A stretch of DNA of 32,955 bases from Paramarasmius palmivorus. Lineage: Eukaryota; Basidiomycota; Agaricomycetes; Agaricales; Marasmiaceae. A program made the translations under genes and the position numbers. Location of the stretch: positions 1 to 32,955 of the forward strand of contig JAYKXP010000297.1 of the NCBI GenBank assembly GCA_037176845.1, written 5' to 3'. Shown in pieces: positions 20,795 through 30,922 of this stretch (position 1 is the first letter of the stretch; every line of letters begins with the position of its first letter). The notes under the pieces are model-generated. The model did not search any database and was not told where the DNA came from. It was given only the letters and a program-made list of their open reading frames with translations.

Positions 20795-22084
20795 TCAAGG
20801 CTGTGTTTGCAACATATTCCCAGCTGAATCCCAAGTCGATCTTCGAAGGAAAACTACGACGATGAGAAGGCTGGGATAGATACTCTAGTAGCGGGGAGTT
20901 TAGTATTGTTATTGATTTGCTGACAGTGATGGTGTCTGAGTCCACACTCACTACTATGCCCATCCCGAGGGATGTTACAACATGATTCACCAACACCCAC
21001 GTCAGGCTTGGTTGGTTCTCTATAGGAAGTGATATACAAACCATGGCCGCATCAAGCAGCTAGCCCATATTTCATGCTAAGCCTCGGTTTTCAATCGAGA
21101 AAAAGACGTACAAGTATAATTGTATAGGCAATACCACTCTCCAGAATAAGTATGAGAACCTTTTCATACCGAGCGTATTGGCTCCCATTCTCAAGGAATC
21201 CACGTACGGCTTTCCGGTGCAACCTAGATCAAGGTAGGTTGTTTCAGTAGTGATTCCAGCCTCAGATAGCTTTGGGACTTTCCAGGTGTAATATCCGATC
21301 GAAAAATTTGTAGCAAGATTCGTCGCCACTGAGAGACCGAGTGCCAGGGAGAGAAGGATCAAGGTTGGTCCATCAAGTTCCTGCCCGATGCTCGTGACCA
21401 CAAGTCTGAAGATTGAAAGACCCAGCGCTGCCACTAGAAAACGCTCCAGGTTAAAACGTACAAATACGAGTTGAATGTGAGCGCAAGTTCGAACCAGCCG
21501 AGCAGATGAGTAGAACCCCGGGAATGTAAACCGCTTTGCGTTTGTGCTTCCACAGTGCCCAAGCTCTCCAAAACACGACGGCATCGCCGATCCAAACCTA
21601 TAGTGTTAAGACGTTAGTCACAGCTGATGAAAGAACGGTTATTGATGACACACGTTTAAGAATATTGTAGCACACATCCCCACGCCAGGCCACCCGGGAA
21701 TAGGAACCTCCAGGAAGCCTGAAGTGGGTACAGCGGCGGCAGAGCAGGCTACATAGACTGTTGATGAAGCCGTCATCAACAGGGTTGCTCCGAGAAGTAA
21801 TTTTCTTGCCCCCCGCGAAGTAGAGGCAGGGCGCCTGCAGTCACGATCAACGTGGAAATCAGCAATATACATGCATGAATTCAATCACTCACCGTAGAAT
21901 AATGATACATATCCACTGAAGAACAAGTTGCACACCTAATAACAGTGTGAATATCTGTAGGGTTCGCGTTGACTTGGAGAAAGGGGCACGAACCGTATGG
22001 AATGGCTGATGCCAGAGTACAGACAGCGCTGATGATGACAATGTATCTTGTATCCCGAGTCCATAGAGCGTCGTAGGTATCCAT
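20795..22084 (-). CDS. Seven-transmembrane protein, copy D
   Basis: Eight-exon member of the array. Starts MDTYDALWTRDTRYIVIISA at 22084 and ends LQTQP before TGA at 20795-20797. Landmarks: VQLVLQWICIIIL, ARKLLLGATLLMTASSTV, VWIGDAVVFWRAWALWK, VYIPGVLLICSAG, VATNLATNFSIGYYTW, WLHRKAVRGFLENGSQ, LILESGIAYTIIL, WVLVNHVVTSLGMGIV, SIYPSLLIVVVFLRRSTWD. As in copy B, intron 5 begins GAAAGT instead of GT. The loop between helices 2 and 3 is proline-rich and diverged (SGFLEVPIPGWPGV). All other splice signals and phases are intact. Unless the GA donor works, the protein would lose its last three helices. Upstream lies repeat R at 22745. Confidence 0.72.
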
Positions 22085-24051
22085 GGTTTATGACGAGGGC
22101 CGACAACAAGCTGCCCCAATATAAGAGTGAAAGAAGCCATCATACTAGTCATACCGATGTCACCGGCGGAAATCTTACCGGCTCACTCAGCGAGAGCTGT
22201 TGTAACACAGCACTCTAACCATCGAATAGATATGGAAGAGGATAGAACAGGAACAGTAACCCCAACTTGCATTGGACATTTACAAAGATTAGAATCTGAA
22301 CCGAATCGAAACATGAGTGTTGTTGGATACAGGCGGTAATATGTAGAACAGTACTCCCCAGCCTGCATTGAACATTGAACGTTCTCACAAATAGGTCCCG
22401 AATGTGTATATTGGAATCCGATCGAGGCGGCACACCGTAGTTAACCGTCATGACTCGTTGCGTCTTGATTCGAAACGGCGCAGACTCCGCTGAGGTTCCC
22501 AACAGCACCTATGATCACAAACCTGTGCTCATTGAATAAGGAATAACGTTGACCATCGCCGCCCGTATATGGAAACAATACTGAGTCTTCAAGGGATCTT
22601 AATGGTAATGTTGTCGGATGGCGGCTCTACGAAGGCAAAAGCATCATGATCATCAGATGCAGGAGGCTGAGGACATAACAAATCGAATCAGCAGTGATTC
22701 GGAATACGGCCTCGAACAACATGCGAAAAGGTTGGATCATGTATAGTCGCTACAGGCTATCATCCGGCGTTGGCGAGCAAATTCGGTCGAATGTTCACAG
22801 TATCGGTCACGGACACATTTTTCACATGCGGTATTTTTCACGGTCTTGAGTAGCACGGACAACTTGAAGACGAGTTGAATACGTGGACGAAATGTACAAA
22901 CTCAAGTACGCACCTAGAACTACCTAGAACCCAGTAAGTATCCTCTCCTTCACGTCAAACAGAAGAACGTTCAATCCATCTGACCCTCGCCTTCAAAAGA
23001 GCTTTATCTGACGACTCCCACTAGATATCCAACGTCCCGGAAGTTTCTGGAAATGGGAACGCGAAGCACGGTGGTACAGTAAAGAGGAAAGACGCGCGTC
23101 AGCACTGAGCACAGCCTCATCGACATCTCTACTCCTACCATCGGGACCACTTACGACTTCCCTGTGCAGATTCTTTCTTTCTAGAAACGCGCCAGGACGT
23201 ATAGATGTGCATTCAAGTGTCCACAAATACAAATGACTGCGATAATGGCCGCCTCCAGGATTGTCTGCGGTGATAGGATTCCAGGCCTTCAAGCTTCAAG
23301 GGTCGACTCGTGTTCAGACTCATGTCTCCATCTCACCGACTCGGACTAGTCACTGTCTTGCAGGCTGTTGCATGAGGGCAATGCAACCACGACCAATGTA
23401 ACTGATCGCTTCAGTACTCTGGCCAGCAAGGATGTTTTGCATGGTCGATTTGGATATGTGATGGGTCAGCGTACTGAAGAAAATGAAGGTGGGTATTATC
23501 CAGACCGTTGCTCTCGATACACACTGATCCGCAAAGATAGCCAGGTCAGGATCGAGCAAATCCTGGTAATTCATGAAAGATAAATAACATTTCCATAACC
23601 AAAGATCCGTCGTATGAAACTCGGTCGCTCGAAGAAAGAAAGTCGGCGTCCAAACGAGTTGTTTTTGTCAGTGGTATTCGTATTCATGCCCGTAAGTTGG
23701 CTGGCGCTCACGCTTATAACAGGGAAAACAAATCGAATCATTTGGATCCAACGCGGAACGGGATGGTCGAATGCAACTACTCTACGCGTTTTTTTAGATT
23801 ATCGGCTCCCATTCTGTACTGCGCTTTTAGTGAGCCAATGCTAGGTGCAAATGAATACGTACCTCCATTCAGCGACTCGATGAGAAGGCTTTCAGAATTT
23901 AAATGCCCGTTGATGGATTTAGAACAGTAATTCTCATTGATACAGACCGCCAACATCTAGGTGTTGACCGTTGAACATTGCGTGACGGGCATAAGATGTA
24001 GACTGTGGTCAAGTACTATCATCATTCCCACTCTTAAGTATTGTCGCATTT
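22085..24051. other. Long gene-free interval with 5' flank of D, repeat R copy 4 and 3' flank of E
   Basis: 22085-22510 is the copy D 5' flank with pieces shared with the A and B flanks. 22520-22680 resembles 25700-25860 (CAAACCTG..., CGTATAT..., GGCTCTACGAAGGCA). 22745-22935 is repeat R in its reference orientation. 22990-23830 has no recognisable gene; its open frames of 70-100 codons lack family signatures and splice logic. 23830-24051 is the copy E 3' flank, repeated at 27790-27880 beside fragment F (CAAATGAATACGTA...). Confidence 0.5.
22745..22935 (+). repeat. Dispersed repeat R, copy 4 (reference copy)
   Basis: Longest clear copy: CATCCGGCGTTGGCGAGC, TCACAGTATCGGTCACGG, CACATGCGGTATTTTTCAC, GAGTAGCACGGACAACTTG, GTATTCAACTCG (as complement) and CTCAAGTACGCACCTAGAAC. 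Related copies sit near 10497, 13660, 15480, 25862 and 26765. Copies 2, 4 and 5 lie a few hundred bp upstream of seven-TM genes C, D and E in the same relative orientation. Confidence 0.6.
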
Positions 24052-25359
24052 CTACACAGCCCTCCTTGCTTCTATTACATTCCCCGCTGCATCCCAAACC
24101 GATTTCCGCAGGAACACCGAGACAATGAAAAGGCTGGGGTAAATGCTCTTCAGGTGGCGAAGGGGCCTCGGGTCAGCGCGTGCTTTCAAAAAGATAAGCA
24201 CTTACCGTAAAGCCCAATGAAAAGAAAAGAGTGATGTTATTTGCCAGTGTCCATGATAAAGATTCACTACCGTGAATCTTACATAGAACAGTAGCTATGC
24301 CACCTGCAATCTGGAAGCACAGCGTTAGAATTGTTTCAATGAATGAGAACACTTACAAGGATTATTGTATATATGATACCGCTTTCCAAGATGAGCATTA
24401 GAACCTGCTGATGGCGGTTTTGGGATTGCCCAGCATAAAGGTATGCACGCATCGCCTTTCGATGGAGCCTGTATCAAACTATCGATTCCTGTCCAGGATC
24501 CCACCTAGAACTTGATACTTGCCAGATATAATAGCCTATTGATGCGTTCGTAGCCAGATTTGTAGTACACGAAAGACCGAATGCAAGATTGATGGAGAGG
24601 AAAGCTGGCATATCGAACTCTGCAAAGCGTTTGATTTGCAAGATTACGAATACGATCTCCAACAGCACGTTCACTTGATAAATGAGTTCAGAAAACAGCA
24701 CAAAGTCTGAACACGGATCGAACAAACCTGACGTGAAAATGAGGAGTACTCCAGGGATATAAACCATCCTTCGTTTATTTTTCCACAACATGAAGGCTCT
24801 CCAGAACATGATAGTATCACCAACCAAAACCTACAATGTGTGATCACTGTTAGAATACGACATAAATGTTTTGGGCTCACATTGAAAAACACGGGAATCG
24901 TGAACCATGCCGGCTCGTCCAAGAGAGAATATTGGAAGAAAGGGCGAGAATTATGACAATCTGAGATGATGAGTCCACTCAGAATCAATTGTGCAGCCGT
25001 TATTGCAACTACGAGTGTCGACGAGATCGTCATCAGGAGCGTCACTGTGAGAAGAAAGACTCTTGCTCTCGGAACGGAGGTCGGGGAAGAAGTGTTATCT
25101 TCAGGACGCCTGTTATGAAAGTATATGAGATGGCAAAAAGTATGCTCTAACTGGTCTGACTCACCACAAAATAGTTATGCATATCCACTGAAGAATGAGT
25201 TGTGCACCTAAAACGCTCAATGAAGCCGACGAATAACTTGCTGCGAAGGTATTACAGACCATAGGGAATGGCCCCGACTACAAGAGCGGCGGTGTTATAG
25301 ATGACGGACTGTCCAAAAGACGGCAGAGCGTCACAAAGACCTGTAAGCTCGGCTGACAT
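24052..25359 (-). CDS. Seven-transmembrane protein, copy E (diverged)
   Basis: Most diverged full member, about 310 aa. Starts MSAELTGLCDALPSFGQSV at 25359 and ends VIEARRAV before TAG at 24052. Landmarks: AQLILQWICITILW, ARVFLLTVTLLMTISSTL, VLVGDTIMFWRAFMLWK, VYIPGVLLIFTS, TTNLATNASIGYYIW, WLHRKAMRAYLYAGQSQNRH, LILESGIIYTIIL, WTLANNITLFFSLGFT, SIYPSLFIVSVFLRKSVWD. Intron 5 starts with GC in a strong context (TCTG|GCAAGT), a known efficient GC-AG class, so splicing is expected to work. The loop after helix 3 is longer than in the others (HNSRPFFQYSLLDEPAW). The last two exons are duplicated as fragment F. Confidence 0.82.
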
Positions 25360-26935
25360 GCTGGGATGTGAGAAAAGGGCGGATTCCAATGTGCTCTGGA
25401 GTTATAAGTTATGACTTTCACCAAAATTGGCATTAGCTTGATGAAGAAACGATCACTTGACGATCACGCACAGCATGAATTTTCATGATAGCCAAACTTA
25501 GAAGCCCTCCACGAAGAAATACCAAGGGCTTATAATATCGCATGATGGATTAGCATGTCGGCAATTGGATGATGTTGCTCAGAACCCGTTCAAGTGGACG
25601 GAATTGAGGTTCTTCGAGTTGCTAAACTGGAGAAGTAGCTCTGAGCAGTCACCTTGCGAAAATAGCTTTGCACCCGCTCCGCAACAGCCATCTATACGTA
25701 ATAATCACAAACCTGCACTCGTGGGGTAGGTTGGGGAAGAAACAACAATCATCGCCGGCCGTATATAAGAGCAATACTTCCTCGGGAGATGATCATCGAT
25801 GATGATGTTGATGGCAGCTCTACGAAGGCAGCATGATCATCAATGCAGGTCATCATGATAACGGCCAAGCATCCGGCGCGTTGGCGAGCAAACTCGTTCG
25901 AAGGCTCACGGATCCATTTTGCGCGTGCGGTATCTTCCCAGTCTGGATAGCTTGAAGGCAAGTTGAATACATGGACGAAAAACGCAGGCTCAAGTACGTA
26001 CCGGCACCTAGTAACCTTTTGGGGTTCCGCCGGATGATATATGAGCAACGGGACTTGACGATGAAAAAGTGTCGTTTGAAGCTTCAAGCCTCAGGCTTGC
26101 GTGTATCTTCCAGGTCCCGAGTAGCGAAAACCGCAAGCTGAAGTGCGCCCTAGTCACTTCTTCTGCACGTTAAAAAGCCCTAGTCAACGCTCAATCCAAA
26201 TGTGCTCCGCTTTCCTGCGCCAGACGCGCCTCGATACTTGAATGAGAACTATTCGAGAGGAACATGGTGGGAAGAAGAAAGACTTGACCTCGGCAATTTC
26301 GTCATCGTCCGACGGAGTCTTCCTCGGAGTTTTCGGACATACCAATGCGATCGTTCAAGCAGGTATATCTAGTTACACTGGCTTCTCGACACAACGCACA
26401 ACTTGATATACGAGCGCCAAGTTGGCATCCTATAATGAGCCCCACTATACTCATCATCTGATTAATACCACTTCCCCTATACTGGTATTTTGCCAACGGT
26501 TGTTACTGCAATGATCGGCACGAGCATTCTGTTCGAGCGTAAGTGCCTCTAGATGAAGGTGGAGGAGTCGCAGCTGGCGGCGGCGGTAATAGAGAGGATT
26601 GCAGTAGCGAGGGAAAAGAAATGGCAGGGCGAAGTGCTCGTTGAATGACTTTTTGTACCTCAATCTCAGAGCTAGACGTGTTTTGTTTCGAGATTTAAGA
26701 GTATGAGGTCCCGACGAAAGGGTATGAATAATGTGTTTGCCGATGAAAAGTGTCGCTGGAATCTTCAGGTTTGCATGTATTGTATCTTCCCGGCCCTGAG
26801 TAGCACGAAAACCTTGAGGACGTCAGACGAGTACCAAAACCGTGAGCTCAAGTACTACGCACCTGACAGTGCCCTAAGTAAGCCTCTTTACCTCCACGTC
26901 CGAAAGTCAGCGTTCAATTCATCCGTACCCCGATA
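25360..26935. other. Gene-free interval upstream of E with repeat R copies 5 and 6
   Basis: 25360-25700 is the presumed promoter side of copy E. 25862-26015 is repeat R (GCGTTGGCGAGCAAACTCG, GCGCGTGCGGTATCTTCC). 26245-26340 (GAGAGGAACATGGTGGGAAG and following) recurs at 27425-27505. 26765-26900 is a partial R copy (GAGTAGCACGAAAACC, CTCAAGTACTACGCACC). I find no gene in the interval; the open frames are short and unsupported. Confidence 0.5.
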
Positions 26936-27410
26936 ACAGCGCCAGACGTGTTTCTTGGTCGGAGAGCTTGAAAATCTTGATGGTGGTTGACAACGAAGGA
27001 TTACCGGACTGGGCGTGTTTATCCCTTGAAGTTGGCAAACAGACTCTTCTCTTCTGCATTCTACTTGTAATTGCACGTTTCTTTTCTTTCTCTACCCAGC
27101 TAGTCAGAGATGCGCCGTCAACGAAACGAGAACAGACAGCGAATACGAGTCGTACCTCTTGTAACCAGGCGCAAAGCCCTTCAACATCTCATCCGCCTCA
27201 AGCGGGAACTGCGTACCCATAGTACATGAATCAATCAACAACGGCACCTTCAGATACTTCTCCGAATCCGCAGGGACCTGAAGAAGTAAAAGATTGGACT
27301 TTGATTACATGTATCGACCAGTATGTACTCTGTTGCACCGAATTCTTTGGTACCTTGTTCTTTGAGCGCGTTGATGACTTTGTCGAGCGTAGGACGAGTC
27401 TTTCCATACT
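26936..27410 (-). pseudogene. Dienelactone hydrolase fragment 2 and linked remnant
   Basis: On the minus strand: RPTLDKVINALKEQGTKEFG then ATEYILVDTC where the nucleophile elbow GYCFGGR should be; after a gap, VPADSEKYLKVPLLIDSCTM, GTQFPLEADEMLKGFAPGYK. These are conserved stretches of fungal dienelactone-hydrolase-like proteins. The segment between them, which should hold the elbow and a core strand, is missing. Further on, GNPSLSTTIKIFKLSDQE and RLALLSGYG are a remnant shared with 13515-13650 whose family I do not know. The plus-strand open frame at 27226-27645 overlaps part of this and is probably its shadow. Confidence 0.6.
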
Positions 27411-27879
27411 GGTAGAATACTTGAGAGCTATTTCGAGAGGAACATGGTGGGAAGAAGAAAGACAGTGGACAATTTCGTCATCGTCCGAGGAGTTTTCGGA
27501 TATAGAGGTAAAGGCACGAAATCCGTCTCCTTTTATGCTTCCCGCTCATGGCCTCAAAAATAAGAAGTGTGTAGTAGATCCTCGTTTCGATAATGAGTTT
27601 CATCCGTACAAGTCAGGCCTCGGCGAGTTACTAGTTGGTCTATAGAGCATTGACCAGGCGATAAATATAAGTAATGATGAATTTCATGCTCTTGGTCATG
27701 ACTCGGACCTGCCAATCAGATACTTTTTAAGTAGGAAAAAAAACCTCGATTCGACTCTCGAGGAAGACGCCCCAGCCAAGGGCCTTTTAGTGTAGGTTCA
27801 AATGAATACGTATCTCAGTTCAGCCAAAGGTAAATGTCTGTTGTCGGTCGGAACAGTACTCCTCGTTGCGTGATCGGAT

Positions 27880-28202
27880 GTGAACTCATCATCATTCCTA
27901 CTCTTATTGTCGCATCCCTACACACTGACAGCCCTCGCATCTATCACATCCCCTTCTGCATCCCAAACTGATTTTCGCAAGAACACCAAGACGATGAAAA
28001 GGCCGGGGTAAATGCTCTTCATGATCAGGGTGCCGGGTAAACATGTGCCTTGTCTTTATAGATGAACGTGAAACACTCACTGTCAAGCCCAATGCCAAAC
28101 GACCAGTGATAGCATTTGCAATTGACCACGAAAAAGATTCACGCGCGTGAGAGTACTCCTTCGATGGGTACCGCCCGATCCTTACGACACCTTCTTTCAT
28201 GT
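27880..28202 (-). pseudogene. Fragment F: last two exons of a copy E-type seven-TM gene
   Basis: Reads WSIANAITGRLALGLT, a GTGAGT...AAG intron, then SIYPGLFIVLVFLRKSVWDA and ARAVSV-stop, matching the last two exons of copy E in sequence, intron position and 3' flank. All upstream exons are absent; similarity stops at about 28200, where a different, AT-rich sequence with inverted repeats starts. It is a 5'-truncated duplicate and cannot make a membrane receptor. Confidence 0.8.
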
Positions 28203-28214
28203 CGATCCTGTCCT

Positions 28215-28375
28215 GATTTTTGACAGGCCTGGCCGCCGCCCACCGGTCTCCTTACTCCACTTCCGGCGACGGTATAAATTTCGAGTTATTTAATTATTCG
28301 TGACTAGATAATCTATGTCACTAGTCACCTCACAATATTTATTTGTGTTTACGGCGTAGACCTGTCAAAACCCCG
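28215..28375. mobile_element. Possible small inverted-repeat element
   Basis: TTTTGACAGGCCT at the left (from 28216) and its near-complement AGACCTGTCAAAA at the right (to about 28364) face each other, one mismatch in 13. Between them is AT-rich sequence with a second palindrome, GTGACTAG (13-nt loop) CTAGTCAC at about 28300-28328. A further CCGTCAAAAC follows the right end. No clean target duplication is seen, so this is only a candidate MITE at the breakpoint of fragment F. Confidence 0.35.
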
Positions 28376-28783
28376 TCAAAACAAGTCCATCAAAATCAAA
28401 GCGTGTCTTCTTCCAATGTCTTCCTCCAATGTCACCGTGGCTGATATAAACTCTGTGCAATGTCTTTCCATATTTTCCCCGCCAAACCATGTTCAAGTTA
28501 CACCTGCAAACCAGAGTTTTTAAGGCAAAAGCAAGGGATAAATGACTCGTTCACCTATAGGATCGTTACGGACGTGCAAGTATTTGAATACCGCAATTTA
28601 TCGAGGATCTTTTGTCAACTAGATGCTTCTCTAACACAGTACTGACAGCTGACTTCTGGTGCTGATTCTACGGTGCTTCTGGCCTCTCAATTCTTTTATT
28701 CCTCGGAAATTTACTCCTCAAAAAACTCAAAAGTCCAAGAGCCCATCGAATATTCCCATTGTTTCTTTGGCCCCCTTAAAATC

Positions 28784-30922
28784 ATGGTTCGTACTCGAGC
28801 ACAAGCCCTCCTTCAATCCCTTCAAATCCCCCCAACACGCTTCAACACCCCCACCGCCGACAGCTCTTCACCTTTGACTGAACTACCATCGTCCAGCCAA
28901 CGTTCCAACAGCGCACCACCTCTCCAATCTGTAGTAGACACTCCACCGCCCCCGCCATCGATGCCCTCAACACCAGCTTCCCAACAAGAGCATACCGCAG
29001 GCTTCACACCTCTGCAGTTAGCCCAGTATAAGGAGTTCACCGCCTGGCAGTCCAACTGGAAAACGTATGTTTTGCCGGTCACTTCTCAATTCACAACCCC
29101 CACTAACACGTACATTCTGTAGTCACTTCCGAGAAAACTTAGTTATCAATCACGAAATATTATCGTATTGTCCTAATTCGCCGCCGTCCAATGTCACCGT
29201 TTGGAAGTGGTACGTCTCTTTTCCTCCCATACATGTTTCTTTGTTACTCAAACTTGTATTTACTCTTAGGCCAGCAAGGGAGGTTGACGGTCGTATCATA
29301 CCTGTGCCTCCGACAGAGATCAAAAAATATCTGGAAGATCATGATATCAACACACCACGATGTGCCCACGATGTGCCAATGATCGTGATAGAGGTCAGCG
29401 TTCACAACCCTAACAGGGGTATCGCTGGAACCATAGGATTTATATGCGGCAAGGAAAATCCTCTGCCAGAGGAACCCAGCTGCAAATGGCTCAGTGAGTT
29501 ACCTCCCTCGCATCTCTGAGTCTGGGATCTAGTCTTTACTAACATCATCGCTAGTGCGTGTTACACAGTGGGTTGCTGTTCATGGTCCTCAAGCGGTTCT
29601 GGGTCTGTATGGACCGAAAGGACCAGGTTAGCTGGCTTTTCTCTCAACGAACTTCCTCACTGATAAGGTTAATAGATGGCACCCGAATCATCACCGCTAC
29701 AAGGGCAGGACCAAAACCTGGAGTTGCTTCACCACCCCGGCAGCTTTCTCTGCCACCCTTGACATATTCTACCAACCCAGTGTTGTCGTCGCGAACCGTT
29801 GGCAATTCACCATCTCAATCCCTTCCACTACTTTCACCTTCTAGTCGCCGCAGTAGTGTACCTCCTGCTGCTTCGACACCCTCTCCCCGAAAAAGCCGTT
29901 TAACACGAGCATTCCTAGCTCATCAAACACAGCTACCGGATTCGTCACCCTTGCCTAATCCCAGCCAAATCTGGCCCTTACGCGTTCAGACCACTATTGT
30001 CACACCCCAAAAGTCATCTGAGGTAGCTTCCAGTCATTCAGCTCAACCCTCACCTTCCTCAATTTCGCCAGCCCGTCAAAATAAAGGCAAAGGCAAACAG
30101 CGAGCTAAAACCGCAACACCAACACCTCCTCACTCTAATCCTAGGCTTCATTCTTCACTACCTTCCATTCCTTCCCCTCCCACTCTTCCTAGTCCCATCG
30201 TTGTTCCGGTGATTGGTCCTTTCGATGGGCCCACCGCCATTCAAACTCTGGACAGTGTTGTTGCAGGATGTCCTGCAGTGAAATCTGCTGTCCAAGTTCA
30301 GGAAATCATTGACGTTTCCTCCGGTGACGAGGATGCTCCCTCTTCTTCCAAGGCTCCAAAGCCTGTGGTCATTGAAGTTTTTTCTTCTGATGAAGAGGAA
30401 GCACGTAAAACTCGTAAAGCTAGGGCTAGTGCTAAACGACGAAGGGCAGACAACACCGACGCAGAGTCTTCAGGGCTAGTGGTCAACAAGAAACCACGAG
30501 TAGTTGATCTAACGACCACAACTCCGGAACCTGAAGCAGGCCCCTCGTCGAGACCACCAACCCAGCAAGGTCCAGAAGAGGAAATTCTAATGGCGGGCCC
30601 TTTACGCCAACTAGGCTATACACCTCTACCTACTAGAGGACCACGTTACATCAACACTCTTAACGGAAATCCAGGTAAGCCATTATTATTTCTCAGGTCA
30701 TATGGATAATCTAACTCGTAGCTTTTAGTATCCTACGATCGCGTTAACGACCTCTTGCACAAACACTTCTTGGATCACCTACTACGCGCATCCACTTACA
30801 ATGGCATGACCGCCACTCAGTGGAACCTTTTCATCGCCCCCTTTACTACGTGTCCAGATTGCCGAAACATTTATTTCACACCAAACGGGATTTCCCACAT
30901 AGGGTGCCCTCGTCGTGATTGA
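28784..30922 (+). CDS. Hypothetical protein with SUMO-interacting motifs and a C-terminal CCHC motif
   Basis: Six exons (28784-29064, 29123-29209, 29270-29493, 29555-29626, 29676-30674, 30729-30922) join in phase to 618 aa with good splice sites. MVRTRAQALLQSLQIPPTRF opens the protein. A conserved-looking core of about 130 residues follows (HFRENLVINHEILSYCPNSP; DVPMIVIEVSVHNPNRGIAG; TQWVAVHGPQAVLGLYGPKG). Then a long Ser/Pro-rich disordered stretch, and three hydrophobic-acidic motifs typical of SUMO-interacting motifs: EIIDVSSGDED (about 431), VVIEVFSSDEEE (about 452) and RVVDLTTT (about 497), with a basic KARASAKRRR stretch that may act as a nuclear signal. The end carries C596-x2-C599-x11-H611-x2-C614, a plausible zinc site. 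Family not recognised; a nuclear, SUMO-linked role is inference. Confidence 0.75.

Noticed and set aside
22993..23292. 99-codon minus-strand open frame
   Set aside because: No recognisable motif, no splice partners, and it lies in a gene-free interval with random-looking composition.
27226..27645. 139-codon plus-strand open frame
   Set aside because: Its first half is antisense to hydrolase coding sequence on the minus strand and part of it recurs as broken repeat near 26245; no family match.
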